Assembly (NCBI RefSeq): GCF_943734655.1
Contig: NC_071355.1
Span: 91,111,449-91,175,448 of the forward strand
Direction of reading: 5' to 3'
DNA length: 64,000 nucleotides
From: Sabethes cyaneus
Taxonomy: Eukaryota > Arthropoda > Insecta > Diptera > Culicidae
Shown piece after piece: positions 11,441 to 22,378 of this stretch (position 1 is its first letter; each line of letters starts with the position of its first letter). The notes below the pieces were generated by a model. The model did no database searches, was not told the DNA's origin, and saw only the letters and a list, made by a program, of their open reading frames with translations. A program made the position numbers and the translations under genes.

Positions 11441-12221
11441 AAAGTAAGTAAAATTCAGATTGCTTTAAATGAACTTGTTTTCCATGAACCGCGCATGGAG
11501 TGAACAAGTCGGACTTTCATAATTGTTGATAAAGTATCGAGACGGTGAGAGTTTCTGTTAACTACTTTGTTAGTTTGTGCTAGACCTAGGAGATGAAAAC
11601 CGCCCAAGAGGTCAGCATAAACCACCGCATATTTTATAGCAAAATGTCAATCGCTGGTGGCATATTTATAGAATAATTCCAGACGAGCCCGAATTGAATA
11701 TAAAGTCGCTGAATAATAATGTGAGATCGGTAACGTTGGGTTCCAAAAAGCCTCGATTAAACAGGTGTGAGCAAACGATTAAACAGGGAGGATGCAAACG
11801 CATTCAAACTCTTCAGAATCAAAGCAGAACGGAAATAACTCATCGCTTAGCTGGGCCACTTTACTCTTACCTATCTGTGTCCAAGTAAATTGCAGATGGA
11901 GAACAGATTAATGGAAGCACTTGACTTCGTTGAAACCGTGGCCATCCCGTGATTTACTGGTATTATGTGAACTCCGATCGGAACGAAATACCGTTCACGA
12001 ACCACCAAATAACTGCTGTGAGTAAACTATCTCATCGAGCCACGTTTTGGTGAGGTCGTTGACGTCAAAGTTCGATTTCTGCACGGAAAAAAGGCATCGA
12101 TTTTGTTGCGCAATCCACATACGTTTTGGTAATAAACCACCAGGCTTTCGTTCAAAATGCTTTGAGTGAGTGGAGTTTACAAGGCAGATGGCAGATCAAG
12201 GTACTGCGGACAAGTTGAATG
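11441..12221. other. Intronic DNA, nothing recognised
   Basis: No gene, RNA or clear element. The 64-codon plus-strand frame at 11694 shows no family resemblance. Confidence 0.4.
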
Positions 12222-12430
12222 TACTGGGGTCAATCCCGATGTAGTGGTTAGCATTCACGCGTCTCACGCCAAGGACCCGGGCTCAAATCCCAATCCCGCA
12301 GAAGTTACGAATGACCCAAGTTGTTAATGTGACTTTTATCAAATAAAAAAGTAAAACGTATTCAGGCGAGGAGCAGTCGCCTGAGGCCGATGACCGGAAT
12401 ACCCCTTCTTGTGCTGGTGTAACTAATCAT
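12222..12430 (+). mobile_element. tRNA-derived SINE
   Basis: The RNA polymerase III internal promoter is recognisable: an A-box-like TAGTGGTTAGC at 12242-12252 and a B-box-like GGCTCAAATCC at 12280-12290, about 28 bp apart as in a tRNA. The tRNA-like head is followed by an unrelated body and an A-rich stretch near 12340. There is no cloverleaf with intact acceptor stem, so it is not a functional tRNA gene. Confidence 0.7.
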
Positions 12431-12642
12431 ACGCGGGAAAAGTACAATGCAGTTATTATAATCATTATAAAGCAATATAAAGGTGGGTATACCATCGCAA
12501 AACAAAGAGGAAATATTACGTGCACAACTAAGTTCCCGTTGTTTATCAATAGATGCCCCCAGCAGTAAGTGTTGGTCAACTTCGACATATCCAAAACGTC
12601 ATAAGCCAAGCTTAGACAAAAGGTAAACCGATTCCTATGGTA

Positions 12643-13924
12643 CCGCCATCCGGGGTGAGATTGTGCCACGGGGGTGAGATTGTGCCAAAAACCAAAAATG
12701 TTTATTTGTAAAAATTTATTATATCTATAGAAACTGGTGACCTAAATTCAAAATAATGATGAACATAATATATTTATTCATAACTTAGAATGGAGCACAG
12801 ATAATATTAGCAAACTAGTTAGCCTAAACAGGGTTTCAAAGTTCGCGATCAAAAATACTCGGAAATAACGCTTGTAAAAAATGTCCCGCATAAACCAACC
12901 CAATCAAGATATCGCATCAACTTGCTATTTTGAAGGTATATAAACTAATCATTTACAATGTATTGAAAGGTTATTATGCGTTGGATAAGTTTTGACTACG
13001 AAAATAATATTTTTCGAAGCTTTGTACTTTTCGAGCTTCACGGAGGTGAGATTGTGCCAAGCCATAATGATTGATCCAATTTGTGGATTTCACATACACA
13101 ACAAAAATACGTCAGTACACTTACATTCTTTACTATTGAGCACAATATTTCGACAGATTAGATTGCATCATCCATTTTGGAGCAAACAGCATCATAGGTC
13201 TGCTAAATAATTTAAACTAATTTTTACTTTTTCTCTGGAAATTTCAGATACTTTGAATAAACACTCTAATATAAGACGAATATACTATACCGTGTACAAA
13301 CTGCCAGTTTAAAGGAGTGGAGAGGAGGTGGGATAGGCCACATGTTCTGCGGCCGCGGGTTCTCGAACGAAGTAATGGTTACTTTTGTTAAATGATCAAA
13401 TAGGTATGCCCCCTTAGGATACACCCCTTCATATATCTTCCCCTTGTTAACCCTAGAAGCGCTACTGGCTATATAAAGGCTGCCCATTGACTACGAACTC
13501 ATTTTTAGTTATTTCAGACCTCTCCGGGTTATTTTCGTTCATACTTTTTGTATGATGCGTTGTTTTTGGCCGACCCCCTGCCCCTAATAGTCCACTTAGT
13601 TCATGGAGGGCCCCATATGAACTACTTTATACTGATATTTATGTGTATTGTTTATAAACATGCTAATGTTCACTGTTTAGGTTTTTGGCCTAACTTTATG
13701 TTTTTGGCACAATGTCACCCCCTAGAAGGGGTGAGATTGTGCCAAAGTTCATGCACTTCCAGTAAAATTAGGTTTCATTGTAACCATCTCTACAGTAGTT
13801 GTTAATTGAACAATTTAGTATATATTGACAGGTTTAAAATCAACTTAGTTCCTAAATTGTGTGTATACTGAGCTAAAGAACAAAAATATATGCTGTTTTG
13901 GCACAATCTCGCCCCGGATGACGG
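12643..13924. mobile_element. TA-flanked MITE with repeated GGTGAGATTGTGCCA motif
   Basis: The left end CCGCCATCCGGGGTGAGATT and the inverted right end CCGTCATCCGGGGCGAGATT are flanked by TA (12641-12642 and 13925-13926). The motif GGTGAGATTGTGCCA or its complement occurs about six times: twice at the left end, near 13043, as an inverted pair near 13700/13730, and at the right end. Length 1.28 kb, no coding. Probably a non-autonomous Tc1/mariner- or pogo-type element. Confidence 0.85.
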
Positions 13925-13926
13925 TA

Positions 13927-14460
13927 CATTAGAGATTTTATTTTGGTATCGTATATTTTTGGTTGAAGGAAGATGTCTGATTTTGTGCCAAATAAGTATC
14001 GTTTTTGTAGATATTCTTCTTTCATTTGAAGAAACGGCGGCTGAAGCGCAGCGAGAGCCTCAAAAAGTTTACCGGGACACTTCTCGCCATCGCCATCGTT
14101 TCGAAGGCAGTGATTTTGACGTTTAAGGTGAAATTAGTCGTCATCGACTCTGCCAATTTGAAAAGCAGTTTTTTTTGTTTGTAACAAAAATTCTGTTCAT
14201 GAAAATATATTCGCTGTGTTCAGATTGGCAAGAAGAATACAGTGAATACATTTCTATCAACAGAATCCCGCTTTTGGACCCAAAAATTGCTCCCAAGATT
14301 GGGCTCTTTGATGATAAGTTAATGACTGCTAAGTTCCCGTTAAGGAAGGTCAATTGCCAAACTAAAGGGGAGTTTGCTTCAGCATTAGCATTAGTTTCAA
14401 AACCATTTCCAAGCAAATAAAAAGCCTTGAGTTTCTGAGATTCTAAGACGACCCTTCTTT
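13927..14460. other. Intronic DNA with a small imperfect inverted repeat
   Basis: Arms of about 30 bp at 14189-14220 and 14236-14267 (ATTCTGTT... mirrored by ...AACAGAAT). The overlapping open frames on both strands here are a by-product of this symmetry. No gene recognised. Confidence 0.45.
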
Positions 14461-14655
14461 ATCGACAGATTTTGCAGCCGGCTGTTAGAGTACAGAATAA
14501 TTACGGGGCCAGTGTATCGATCCTACTGACTCTATCTAGCAAGCACCGCCGAACCGAGATTCGAGCATACCACGACTGGCTTTTCGGACTAGCATCGTAC
14601 CTCGAAGCTAACTGGGCGGTTATTTCCAAGAAATTACAACCGCACAAGTTGTAGC
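14461..14655 (-). mobile_element. tRNA-derived SINE, degenerate copy
   Basis: Same family as the copy at 59562-59715. Both contain, on the plus strand, GACAGATTT(C/T)GCA, GCTGTTAGA(A/G)TACAG and a complement of the B box (GAGATTCGA at 14556-14564). The transcribed strand is the minus strand. This copy has more substitutions. Confidence 0.65.
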
Positions 14656-15986
14656 TAGCGAAGGGCAATATTTTGAATCATTTTGAACCATTTTTTACAA
14701 TAAAGTTACATTTGCATACAAAACAATGAAAACTTAGTTTCACCTAATATTACTGGAACTACATGTTTGGTTTGGTGATAGCCAAATAGAAGCTTGATCA
14801 ATTGCAAGCGGTAATCAGCTATTTGAAAACTTTTTCCAGTAGAAATATGCCTAAAAATACGCTCAAAATCGGCAGTAAATGTTCAATAAAGCTAAAATTA
14901 GTACTTGTGAAGTTATGGAGAGGCGGTAGGTCACACTACTGCTCAGTACCTGCTCCAAGCATTTTCACTACAGTTAGCAGGTTATGTTCGGCGGTTCACA
15001 AGGAGGTTTTGTATTAACCAGATGCCGAAATTTATAAATCTTAGAATTCACCAAGAAGTAAGAGTTGGGTTTCTGTCTCCTATTGGAACCGCTTCTCAGG
15101 GAAGACTCGTGCCAAATGCGTGATGAGTTCCTGAAAGCACTAGGTCGGACTACCATTTTCACTTGCTTTTAACGCTTTTAACGTTCGGGCTAACCAAAAA
15201 GTAGTGGTGAGCATGAGCATCGCTAAACGAAAATTTAGCGTCGCTAAACGTTAATCCACTAACCGAAAAATTTAGCTTCATAACCACTAAACGCTAATCG
15301 AAAAACACAAGCTAGCGAAAGTTTCACTAATCGCTATTTATCATAATAGACAGTATGTACAAAGTAAGTTCTGTACGATAAGCATCTGTACAATGTTATT
15401 TTCTTATCCTTCATCACCAGAAAATTGAAACTTGCGAAAAATTCTACGTGCCTTCAAAAGAGAATTCGAAACTCGTGTACATATGCTGCCTTTTTTATCG
15501 GATATCTTTAAAAAGCTCACCATCAGCAAGCCAATATCACATCTCCAAACTGAATTTCTTGTAAATCTGCAAACGTTGCTTTTGTTTGTATACTGTGTTC
15601 ATATTTGGTTAGCTAATGGCTTATAGTTGCAGGATATTTACAATAGATACGAGCAAGCTCATTTCTAGAAATTCCCAAAAAGTAATAGCCAAAGAGCGCA
15701 TGATAAACAGTGTTTGGTGAAACATGTTTATGGCATACTGTTTGCCTGATCGCGTTGGTCATAAAAAATCCTTGATAACAGTCAAGAAGAGCATAAAATG
15801 AAATTGAAACGTAAGATACTTTACTTTTTGGGATAATTTAACCATAACAGCAACAGAAGAAAGTAAAACTGCTGATGCTGATTGCGAAAATCAAATTTGA
15901 CAGACTGCTTCAGAAATAATTTGAAAAATCGGAAGTCAGACTTTCGAACTCCAGTTTGATGTTACCGAGGCGACACAATACATATA
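14656..15986. other. Intronic DNA with CGCTAAACG-type low-complexity tract
   Basis: From about 15218 to 15340 the words GCTAAACG, ACTAACCG and CGCTAATCG recur irregularly, a degenerate short tandem tract. The remainder shows nothing recognisable. Confidence 0.45.
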
Positions 15987-16442
15987 CAGTAACGACCCGA
16001 TTTTGTCATCCCCATGATGAATTTAGGAGTGACAAAAACGAGACCGTGACAAAAACGGGTATTTTTTCATTTCAATTTTCAATTCAGCGTAGAAGCGTCT
16101 TTCTTATGGTATGAACGATTCTTTGATTAATCCCCCTAAAAGTAAGATAGAAAATTTATTTTTTAAGCAGTAAGAGATTGAGCAAAACAATGTTTTACAA
16201 AATTTTTAAGAAGATTATTATGAAGAACTTTTCCAAAGAAAATAACCTTCTAGCTTACTGCTACGCTACTGCGAACTATACATCCTAAAAGCAATAACAT
16301 ATGAAATCTTAGCAGAACAGCAGTTCATTTTGATAAATCAAAGCGTGACAAAATCGGGTAAAAATCGTGACAAAATCGGGTGAAAAACGTGACAAAATCG
16401 GGGAGTGACAAAATCGGGGAGTGACAAAATCGGCTACCACTG
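15987..16442. mobile_element. MITE with repeated GTGACAAAATCGGG motif
   Basis: The left end CAGTAACGACCCGATTTTGT and the inverted right end CAGTGGTAGCCGATTTTGTC are terminal inverted repeats. GTGACAAAATCGGG or close variants occur about eight times, five of them as a near-tandem array at 16344-16432. The immediate flank is TA on the left only. 456 bp, no coding. Confidence 0.8.
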
Positions 16443-17091
16443 TGTTGTTCCAGTTTAAAATAGTAGCAATCGACGTGCGACGTCGATTTTATTCTCGTTC
16501 TATGTGCTGCAAGTAGTACACGGTGATGCGCTGTACAACAAACTACTTGTGATGTACTTGGCACACACAAAACGAGAATTAGATGTGGGCAAAATGATTT
16601 TTTTGTGTGACCAGTTCTGAATCGTTCATTTAATGCTACGAAACGATTCAAATGAGCGACTTGTGGTTCACGGCTCGTTTGTTCGCTAAATTGACAGTTC
16701 GGTAAATTACGATTAGAATCATACTTCATGTCATCTTTGGGTATGTTCTAAAAATCTTTTTGTTTAAATCAAAATTTAGCGTAATTGTATCCAACACTAC
16801 CAAAAGTTAAGAAAATATTTCCTAAATCTTCAAAAAGGAAGTAAGATAAAGTAAGAAAAATTGCTTCCGTAACTACATAATGGTCTGTAAATCTTCTGAA
16901 GGCTTAGAGATATCGACGGCATAGCCTAATAGACGCTCTATATTTAATAAGATTAGAAAAAATCCAATAATTTTTATTTGCTGAAATCAGGTGAAACCCA
17001 TCACGGGAAATTTCATTTCAAAAGAGAAAAATTGGACGCCGTTCAACTAACATTTTGCTGAAACGATGACATATTTGAAACAGTTGCATCT
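16443..17091. other. Intronic DNA, nothing recognised
   Basis: Contains an imperfect inverted repeat around 16485-16575 (TTCTCGTT...AACGAGAA) but no gene. Confidence 0.35.
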
Positions 17092-18411
17092 TGTTATTGC
17101 TGAGGCCAGAGGGGCCTCAGCTGAGTCCACCCCAGGTTCCTGGTCGAACCACTGGGAACCGTGTAGGGGCTGGGCTCTCACGGCCTCTTCTCTGGCTAGC
17201 TCGGCTGTGAGGAGCACGAAGGCTCTCAGAGTCGGCTCCGGGTCTACTTTTCGATCAAGGAATCAAACACTCAATTAACACAAAACTAACTTTTATTCCC
17301 TAATTTATAAACTCACTGTTTCTCTGCTTCCTACGTGGTCGGCCGACCGATTCAATACACGATGACAAACTCTCAGCTACGCGGTTTCGGCGACCTGCTA
17401 AATGTTGGGTGGTATCCGGTAGCGGCTCCAGCTTGTGCCCAGGCCCGTCACGGTCTCAGGTTAGAGCACACGTGACCTCGAAGGCGGGGTTGAACTACTG
17501 GGGTTGGGGTTGGGTAGGTATGTCGCCAATACTGGAACTCTGCTTCGGTCTTACCCGGGCCCGTCACAGCCTCTGACACGAGCGCGTGTGACCTCACAGG
17601 CGGGGTTTCTGCGTGGGGGTGGTATAAGCTCTTCCGCTGTACCAAGATCGTTGTTTTACCCAGGCCCGTCACCGCCTCTGGCACGAGCGCAGGTGACCTC
17701 ACAGGCGGGGTTCGTTCGAGGTTGCGGGGATTTTATTATTCAATCTCTTGCCGTCGGGCAAGGCTACAAGTATCAATCCGGGTGATCCGGTTCCGACCAG
17801 ATTCTGCAAACAATACTAATGGGTCCTGACTGGGATATAACTCTTATTTGATTCCTTTGGCGGAATATATCACACTTTTACTTCCACTTCAGTATTTGGT
17901 ACTGGAAATCTTCGATTTATAAAATATATTAAGCAACGAGTTTGACACCTCGTTCGATTGGTAACTTGATTTAAAAAGTGATCGAGTCTCACTTGTCGTA
18001 GACAAACCGGATCCTCTTCGTTCTAAGTCCAGGCTCTTTTAGCCACTGAACTTCAATTTTGCGTTTTGCATCGCCCTCTATTTTGTTTTGTGGAATTCTA
18101 CGGGACTTTCGTTAAGCACAGTGAGCTTGCCTAACCCCTAATTTTTTTAACCTATTCTATTTTGATATCTCGGAGTAATTTTAATATAGCTTTAATCGTT
18201 CCCTATTTTATTTAGTCTCTAGGATTTTAATTTTCTTTATATTTATTTTTAATGTATGACAATATTATTTTATTAGCAAATTAAACGCATACCCAACCTA
18301 CCTCTATAATTATATAATTCAATTCATACCGAACTCCAGTATACTGCTATCTAGTTGCGTTTTTCTGCAACCGTACCTATGGGTATAGGGTAAAGATGTG
18401 AAACGGTAACA
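17092..18411 (-). repeat. 3' LTR of the Gypsy element
   Basis: 1320 bp, TG...CA. Carries three spaced GC-rich repeats around CCCAGGCCCGTCAC and GGTGACCTC..AGGCGGGG (about 17440-17500, 17555-17615, 17655-17715). Short frames within it are not genes, since they recur identically in the other LTR. Confidence 0.95.
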
Positions 18412-18428
18412 CTACCTCACACTCCCCC
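18412..18428 (-). other. Polypurine tract of the Gypsy element
   Basis: On the minus strand AGGGGGAGTGTGAGG lies three bases before the 3' LTR. This is the expected RNase H-resistant primer for plus-strand DNA synthesis. Confidence 0.8.
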
Positions 18429-19165
18429 TGAATAAATTAATTATAAAATAATTAATTTATTTAAACAAACTTTCTTATAATTATCAATAACCCAGGACTG
18501 AGTTTTGCCGTTGCGCAAAGCTCGACTTTTAAAATAGCTACCTTCAAGCGTGCAGTTTCTCAAATAGATAATTTGGACAACTTTATACCAAATTCCATTT
18601 ACTGGCGCTGTTGCTCTTTATAATCGATTAATCAATCTTGACACTCCCAATCATCTCAATTTATTAATTGAGAGGAAACCGATCTATTGCTCTCTTTAGA
18701 ACAAATGACGAATGGATTCCGAACAATTTTACATTCGAGGTGTATGATCACTTTACCAAGCCGCGTCATTATCGATAGGAAAGTAAAAGTTGTTCGAGAT
18801 TAGGAAAAAAGTATAGTAGGAAAGTTCGGAATTTTGTGATGAGATTTATTTCACTTCCTGATAACATACTGAAGTTAAACCGGTATTAAAACTTCAGAGC
18901 ATAGGGATTTACATTTATCGGTTCTTTTGGCCTGTGGAAATTTTTTCCCCATGCGCTTTTTGTTTCATTATCAGAAAGCAAGCACCTGTAATTATTCTGT
19001 ATGAACGGGAAGGACTTGCAGCATTGGATAAGTGACGCCTACTACTTGATATCGGATTCGCTGGATTCTTATCGTACTGGATAGTGGACAAGGCCACCTA
19101 GGTCACAAAACTGCATAGACAAACTATAGTGAATCAGCGCTCAATTCACCAAGCTTCTGGGATAT
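18429..19165 (-). other. Gypsy region between pol and 3' LTR, no env
   Basis: About 740 bp with only short frames. No envelope-like open frame is present, so the element is a plain retrotransposon. Confidence 0.7.
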
Positions 19166-22100
19166 TTATTGCTCTGGATTTCCCGGCTTCAAATCTGCCG
19201 AGGAGAAAATGCCAATATTCTTGCCGGCTTCGTCGCACAGCTCATAGGAACTCGTCCCTCGTCTGGCTATTACCGTGCAAAGTATATATGGAGGAGCTAG
19301 CTTAGCATTGTAAGCATTGCCTGCTGACGAAAGGGTAAAATTTCGTTTATACACTTTTTCCCCTACTTGATAGACCGGAGCAGCTTTTCGGAATCGCGAA
19401 CTATAATTCCGACTGCTCTTTTCATAGGCCTTCTCAAGATTTTTAGACACTAGATTAAATATTGTGCGATCAACCCTCAATTTACGTTCTACTCTTTCCT
19501 TTTCAGAGAAATCTTCCTTATCAGGCTCTATCTTGTGATCTTCGCCGCTAGCAACAATCTCATGCCCGTAAATGATTCGGAACGGGGTAAATCCAGTGGA
19601 CGAAGGCTGAGTATTGTTGATAGTAAACTCAACCTCAGAAATGCGAGTATCCCAACGACGGTGATCCGATTTCACATACGTTCGGATACACGCATTAATA
19701 CTGCGGTTGTGTCTCTCGACAGGGTTTGCCTGCGAGTGATGCCGCGCGTTAGTCCAATGTTGGACTTTATATTTGTCCAAGAAATTTTTAAAATCTTTGC
19801 TGAGAAAACAGCTGGCATTATCGCTGATGAGAATTTCAGGCACGGAATAGCGACGGAACCATTGTTCCTCTAAAGCCTTAATCACAATGTTAGTGGATAT
19901 TTTCCTGACCGGAATTAACATGGTCCATTTGGAAAAAATATCCAGTAATACCAGCAGATGCATATGGCCTGCTTTGCTCCTGGGAAGAGACTGAATAAAG
20001 TCTATAGATAGTATCTGAAATGGCTTTGTAGTCAACCTAGCTTTACCCGGCTCCGGGTGCTGCGAAGTGTTAGACGGTTTATATTCTTTACAGGCCGAGC
20101 AATGTTGGACGTATTTCTTAATAGCGCTTGCCATGTTCGGCCAGAAATAGCGCTGCCTGATTTTTGGTAACAATTTCTCATAGCCGATGTGGAAGCATTG
20201 GTCGTGCTCTTTCTGGAGAATCTCCTTCCGGAGATTCTCTGGAACGCACAGCTTCCACTCATAGCGGTAGTCCAACACCTCGGTCTGTGAGGGGACAAAT
20301 TTGAGCAGTTTACCATCCTCAATTTTGTAATCTAAGTTACTATCAGGAGAGGTCTGCACTCTCTCAAATAGGCCCGTATACCAATCATTCGTTATTTCCC
20401 CAATTTCAATCATTTCGACGGCTCGGGATAAAGCGTCCGGGACAATATTATCTTTCCCGCGTCGATGCTTTATCTCGAGATCATAGCTCTGCAGGGCAAT
20501 ACTCCATCGACTCAGACGGGAGGAAGTCCGCCACTTTCCTTGCATTATGTGAGTAAGAGCCGACGCATCGGTTATCACGATGAAATGTGTGCCCTCCACA
20601 TAAGGGCGAAACTTGTCTATCGCAGATAAAACTGCTAAACCCTCCTTCTCTGTTGCCGAGTAAGCCTGCTGCGCTGGCGTAAGCTTTTGTGAGAAAAAAG
20701 CTATAATTTTTTCTCCGTCGGTATGTAGCTGAGTTAGTACCGCTGCAATCGCACTGTCGCTGGCATCCGATTGAATTTGGAAAGGCAAGCTAAAGTCTGG
20801 ATTGCACAGAACTGGGGCAACAATCAAGCTTTCTTTAAGTCGCCTGAAGGAAATTTCAGCCTCATCATTCCAAACAATGGATTTTGGCTTCTTACGTAAC
20901 AGGTTCGTAAGAGGGGCACTTATCTCGCTGAACAGGGGAATAAAACGCCGGTAGTAGTTGGCCATACCTAAAAAACGGCGTAATGCCCGAATTGAGGTAG
21001 GCCTCTCGTAGTTTACTATCGGCTCTATTCTCTCTGGATTTGGTTTCAAACTCTTAGCCGAGAGAATATATCCTAAGTAGGGAAGCTCTGGGACACAGAA
21101 TTTTGATTTGTCGAGATTAATCGACAGATTAGCCGTTTTCAACCGTCTAGCTACCTCTCGTAAGCTGTTCATGTGAGCCTCGAATGTGTCACTCACCACG
21201 ACGATGTCGTCGAGGTATACGAACACATTCGGTTCTAACTCCCCATAGCCGAGGACCTCGTCCATCAGGCGCGCTAAGCTAGCCGGACTATTCACCAGTC
21301 CAAAGGGCAACCTGGTAAAGTGAAATAATCCTCTTCCCAGTATAGCAAAGGCGGTGTATTTTCGCGAGGTTGGATTTAGTGGAATTTGTAGAAACGCTTT
21401 GGTTAAGTCTATCGTCGACAGGTATCGACTAGCTCCTAATCGACTCAGGATGCGATCCTGATGGGGAAGGGGGTAAGCGTCCCTTCGAGTTCGCTCATTC
21501 AAACGTCGCGCGTCTAGGCATAATCGCACTTCGCCAGTTGGTTTAACGACTGGGACAGTGCTTAAAGACCACTCGCTGTGACTTTTTTCAATTACATTTT
21601 GTGTTAACAGTTTATCAACCTCTTGGTTGATCCTTCTCTGCATCTCTGGAGACGTGGGGTACGGGTTCATGCGAATAGGGGGTGCATTGCGAAACTCTTC
21701 TTTTAGCTCGATATTGTGAAAAGTTAATGGAGTGACGTCTAACTTCTCGCCATCTATGGCTACTTTAAATAATTTTTTTATCTCTTCTAGCTCGATCACT
21801 TGTTCTGGGCTCAAAACTATATCATTTTCCCGTTCTACAGTTGTCTCGTCGCAACACATTACGTCCTCTCTGCTTATTATCGGCTTGATACGAAAAGCAC
21901 GCCAGAAATCCCCGTATCCCAATATTAATCTTCTGCATAGTGCGGGTGCAACTAAAACAGGCAATATTTTAGTTTGATTGTTAAAAGTGATAGGCAAATT
22001 AACATAGCCTTTGACGGGTATATTTTTGCCACCAGCTGTCGTTATGGTAGTCTGGGAAGGAAATATTTTCAGTTTTAAAGATCTAATTAACGTTTCTGCC

Positions 22101-22378
22101 TCTAAACCCAAGACAGAACGCTGCGCACCACTATCTAAAAGTCCAACGACGTCGGTACCCATGAGGGACACTCTTACAAACGGTCTGTCGTCATCTTGTA
22201 GCATCACAAAACATTCTTCTACTTCTGGCTCGGTATGGTAATCATTATTGACAGTGGGTTGAAAGCCACAAGTCAATAGCTCAAATTTAGTGTTATCAAT
22301 GTCGGGAGGGATTTTAGTTTTTGTTTCAGCTGCCTCCCTTAAGCTGAACCTTGAGAGTTTTTTCGGCAAAACGGACAC
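19166..22378 (-). CDS. pol: Gypsy Pol polyprotein (PR-RT-RNaseH-IN)
   Basis: 1070 codons counted from the first in-frame Met, although the natural product is probably a Gag-Pol fusion made by -1 frameshifting at 22357-22363. Domains in order: aspartic protease with the catalytic DSGA at about residue 82; reverse transcriptase about 235-430 with LPFGLVNSPA and the catalytic YLDD at 388-391; RNase H about 530-650 with IQSDAS, ATEKEG and the late VITDAS; integrase with an H725/H730/C760/C763 zinc finger and catalytic D793, D853, E888. The frame has no stop or frameshift, consistent with a young copy. It acts in cytoplasmic particles, then integrates in the nucleus. No chromodomain was recognised at the C terminus. 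The subclade within Ty3/Gypsy is not resolved. Confidence 0.97.
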   Translation of the reverse strand: MSVLPKKLSRFSLREAAETKTKIPPDIDNTKFELLTCGFQPTVNNDYHTEPEVEECFVMLQDDDRPFVRVSLMGTDVVGLLDSGAQRSVLGLEAETLIRSLKLKIFPSQTTITTAGGKNIPVKGYVNLPITFNNQTKILPVLVAPALCRRLILGYGDFWRAFRIKPIISREDVMCCDETTVERENDIVLSPEQVIELEEIKKLFKVAIDGEKLDVTPLTFHNIELKEEFRNAPPIRMNPYPTSPEMQRRINQEVDKLLTQNVIEKSHSEWSLSTVPVVKPTGEVRLCLDARRLNERTRRDAYPLPHQDRILSRLGASRYLSTIDLTKAFLQIPLNPTSRKYTAFAILGRGLFHFTRLPFGLVNSPASLARLMDEVLGYGELEPNVFVYLDDIVVVSDTFEAHMNSLREVARRLKTANLSINLDKSKFCVPELPYLGYILSAKSLKPNPERIEPIVNYERPTSIRALRRFLGMANYYRRFIPLFSEISAPLTNLLRKKPKSIVWNDEAEISFRRLKESLIVAPVLCNPDFSLPFQIQSDASDSAIAAVLTQLHTDGEKIIAFFSQKLTPAQQAYSATEKEGLAVLSAIDKFRPYVEGTHFIVITDASALTHIMQGKWRTSSRLSRWSIALQSYDLEIKHRRGKDNIVPDALSRAVEMIEIGEITNDWYTGLFERVQTSPDSNLDYKIEDGKLLKFVPSQTEVLDYRYEWKLCVPENLRKEILQKEHDQCFHIGYEKLLPKIRQRYFWPNMASAIKKYVQHCSACKEYKPSNTSQHPEPGKARLTTKPFQILSIDFIQSLPRSKAGHMHLLVLLDIFSKWTMLIPVRKISTNIVIKALEEQWFRRYSVPEILISDNASCFLSKDFKNFLDKYKVQHWTNARHHSQANPVERHNRSINACIRTYVKSDHRRWDTRISEVEFTINNTQPSSTGFTPFRIIYGHEIVASGEDHKIEPDKEDFSEKERVERKLRVDRTIFNLVSKNLEKAYEKSSRNYSSRFRKAAPVYQVGEKVYKRNFTLSSAGNAYNAKLAPPYILCTVIARRGTSSYELCDEAGKNIGIFSSADLKPGNPEQ

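Noticed and set aside
14141..14420. Two overlapping open frames on opposite strands
   Set aside because: They arise from an imperfect inverted repeat; no family resemblance and no splicing context.
16344..16432. CRISPR-like short repeats
   Set aside because: The ~21-bp units are adjacent without unique spacers and belong to a MITE end in a eukaryotic genome.
17448..17785. Overlapping open frames in GC-rich DNA, repeated at 25375-25712
   Set aside because: They lie inside both LTRs and are created by the three GC-rich LTR repeats; no protein family resemblance.
18915..19097. Possible env gene between pol and the 3' LTR
   Set aside because: Only about 60 codons, no signal peptide, membrane segment or surface-protein features.
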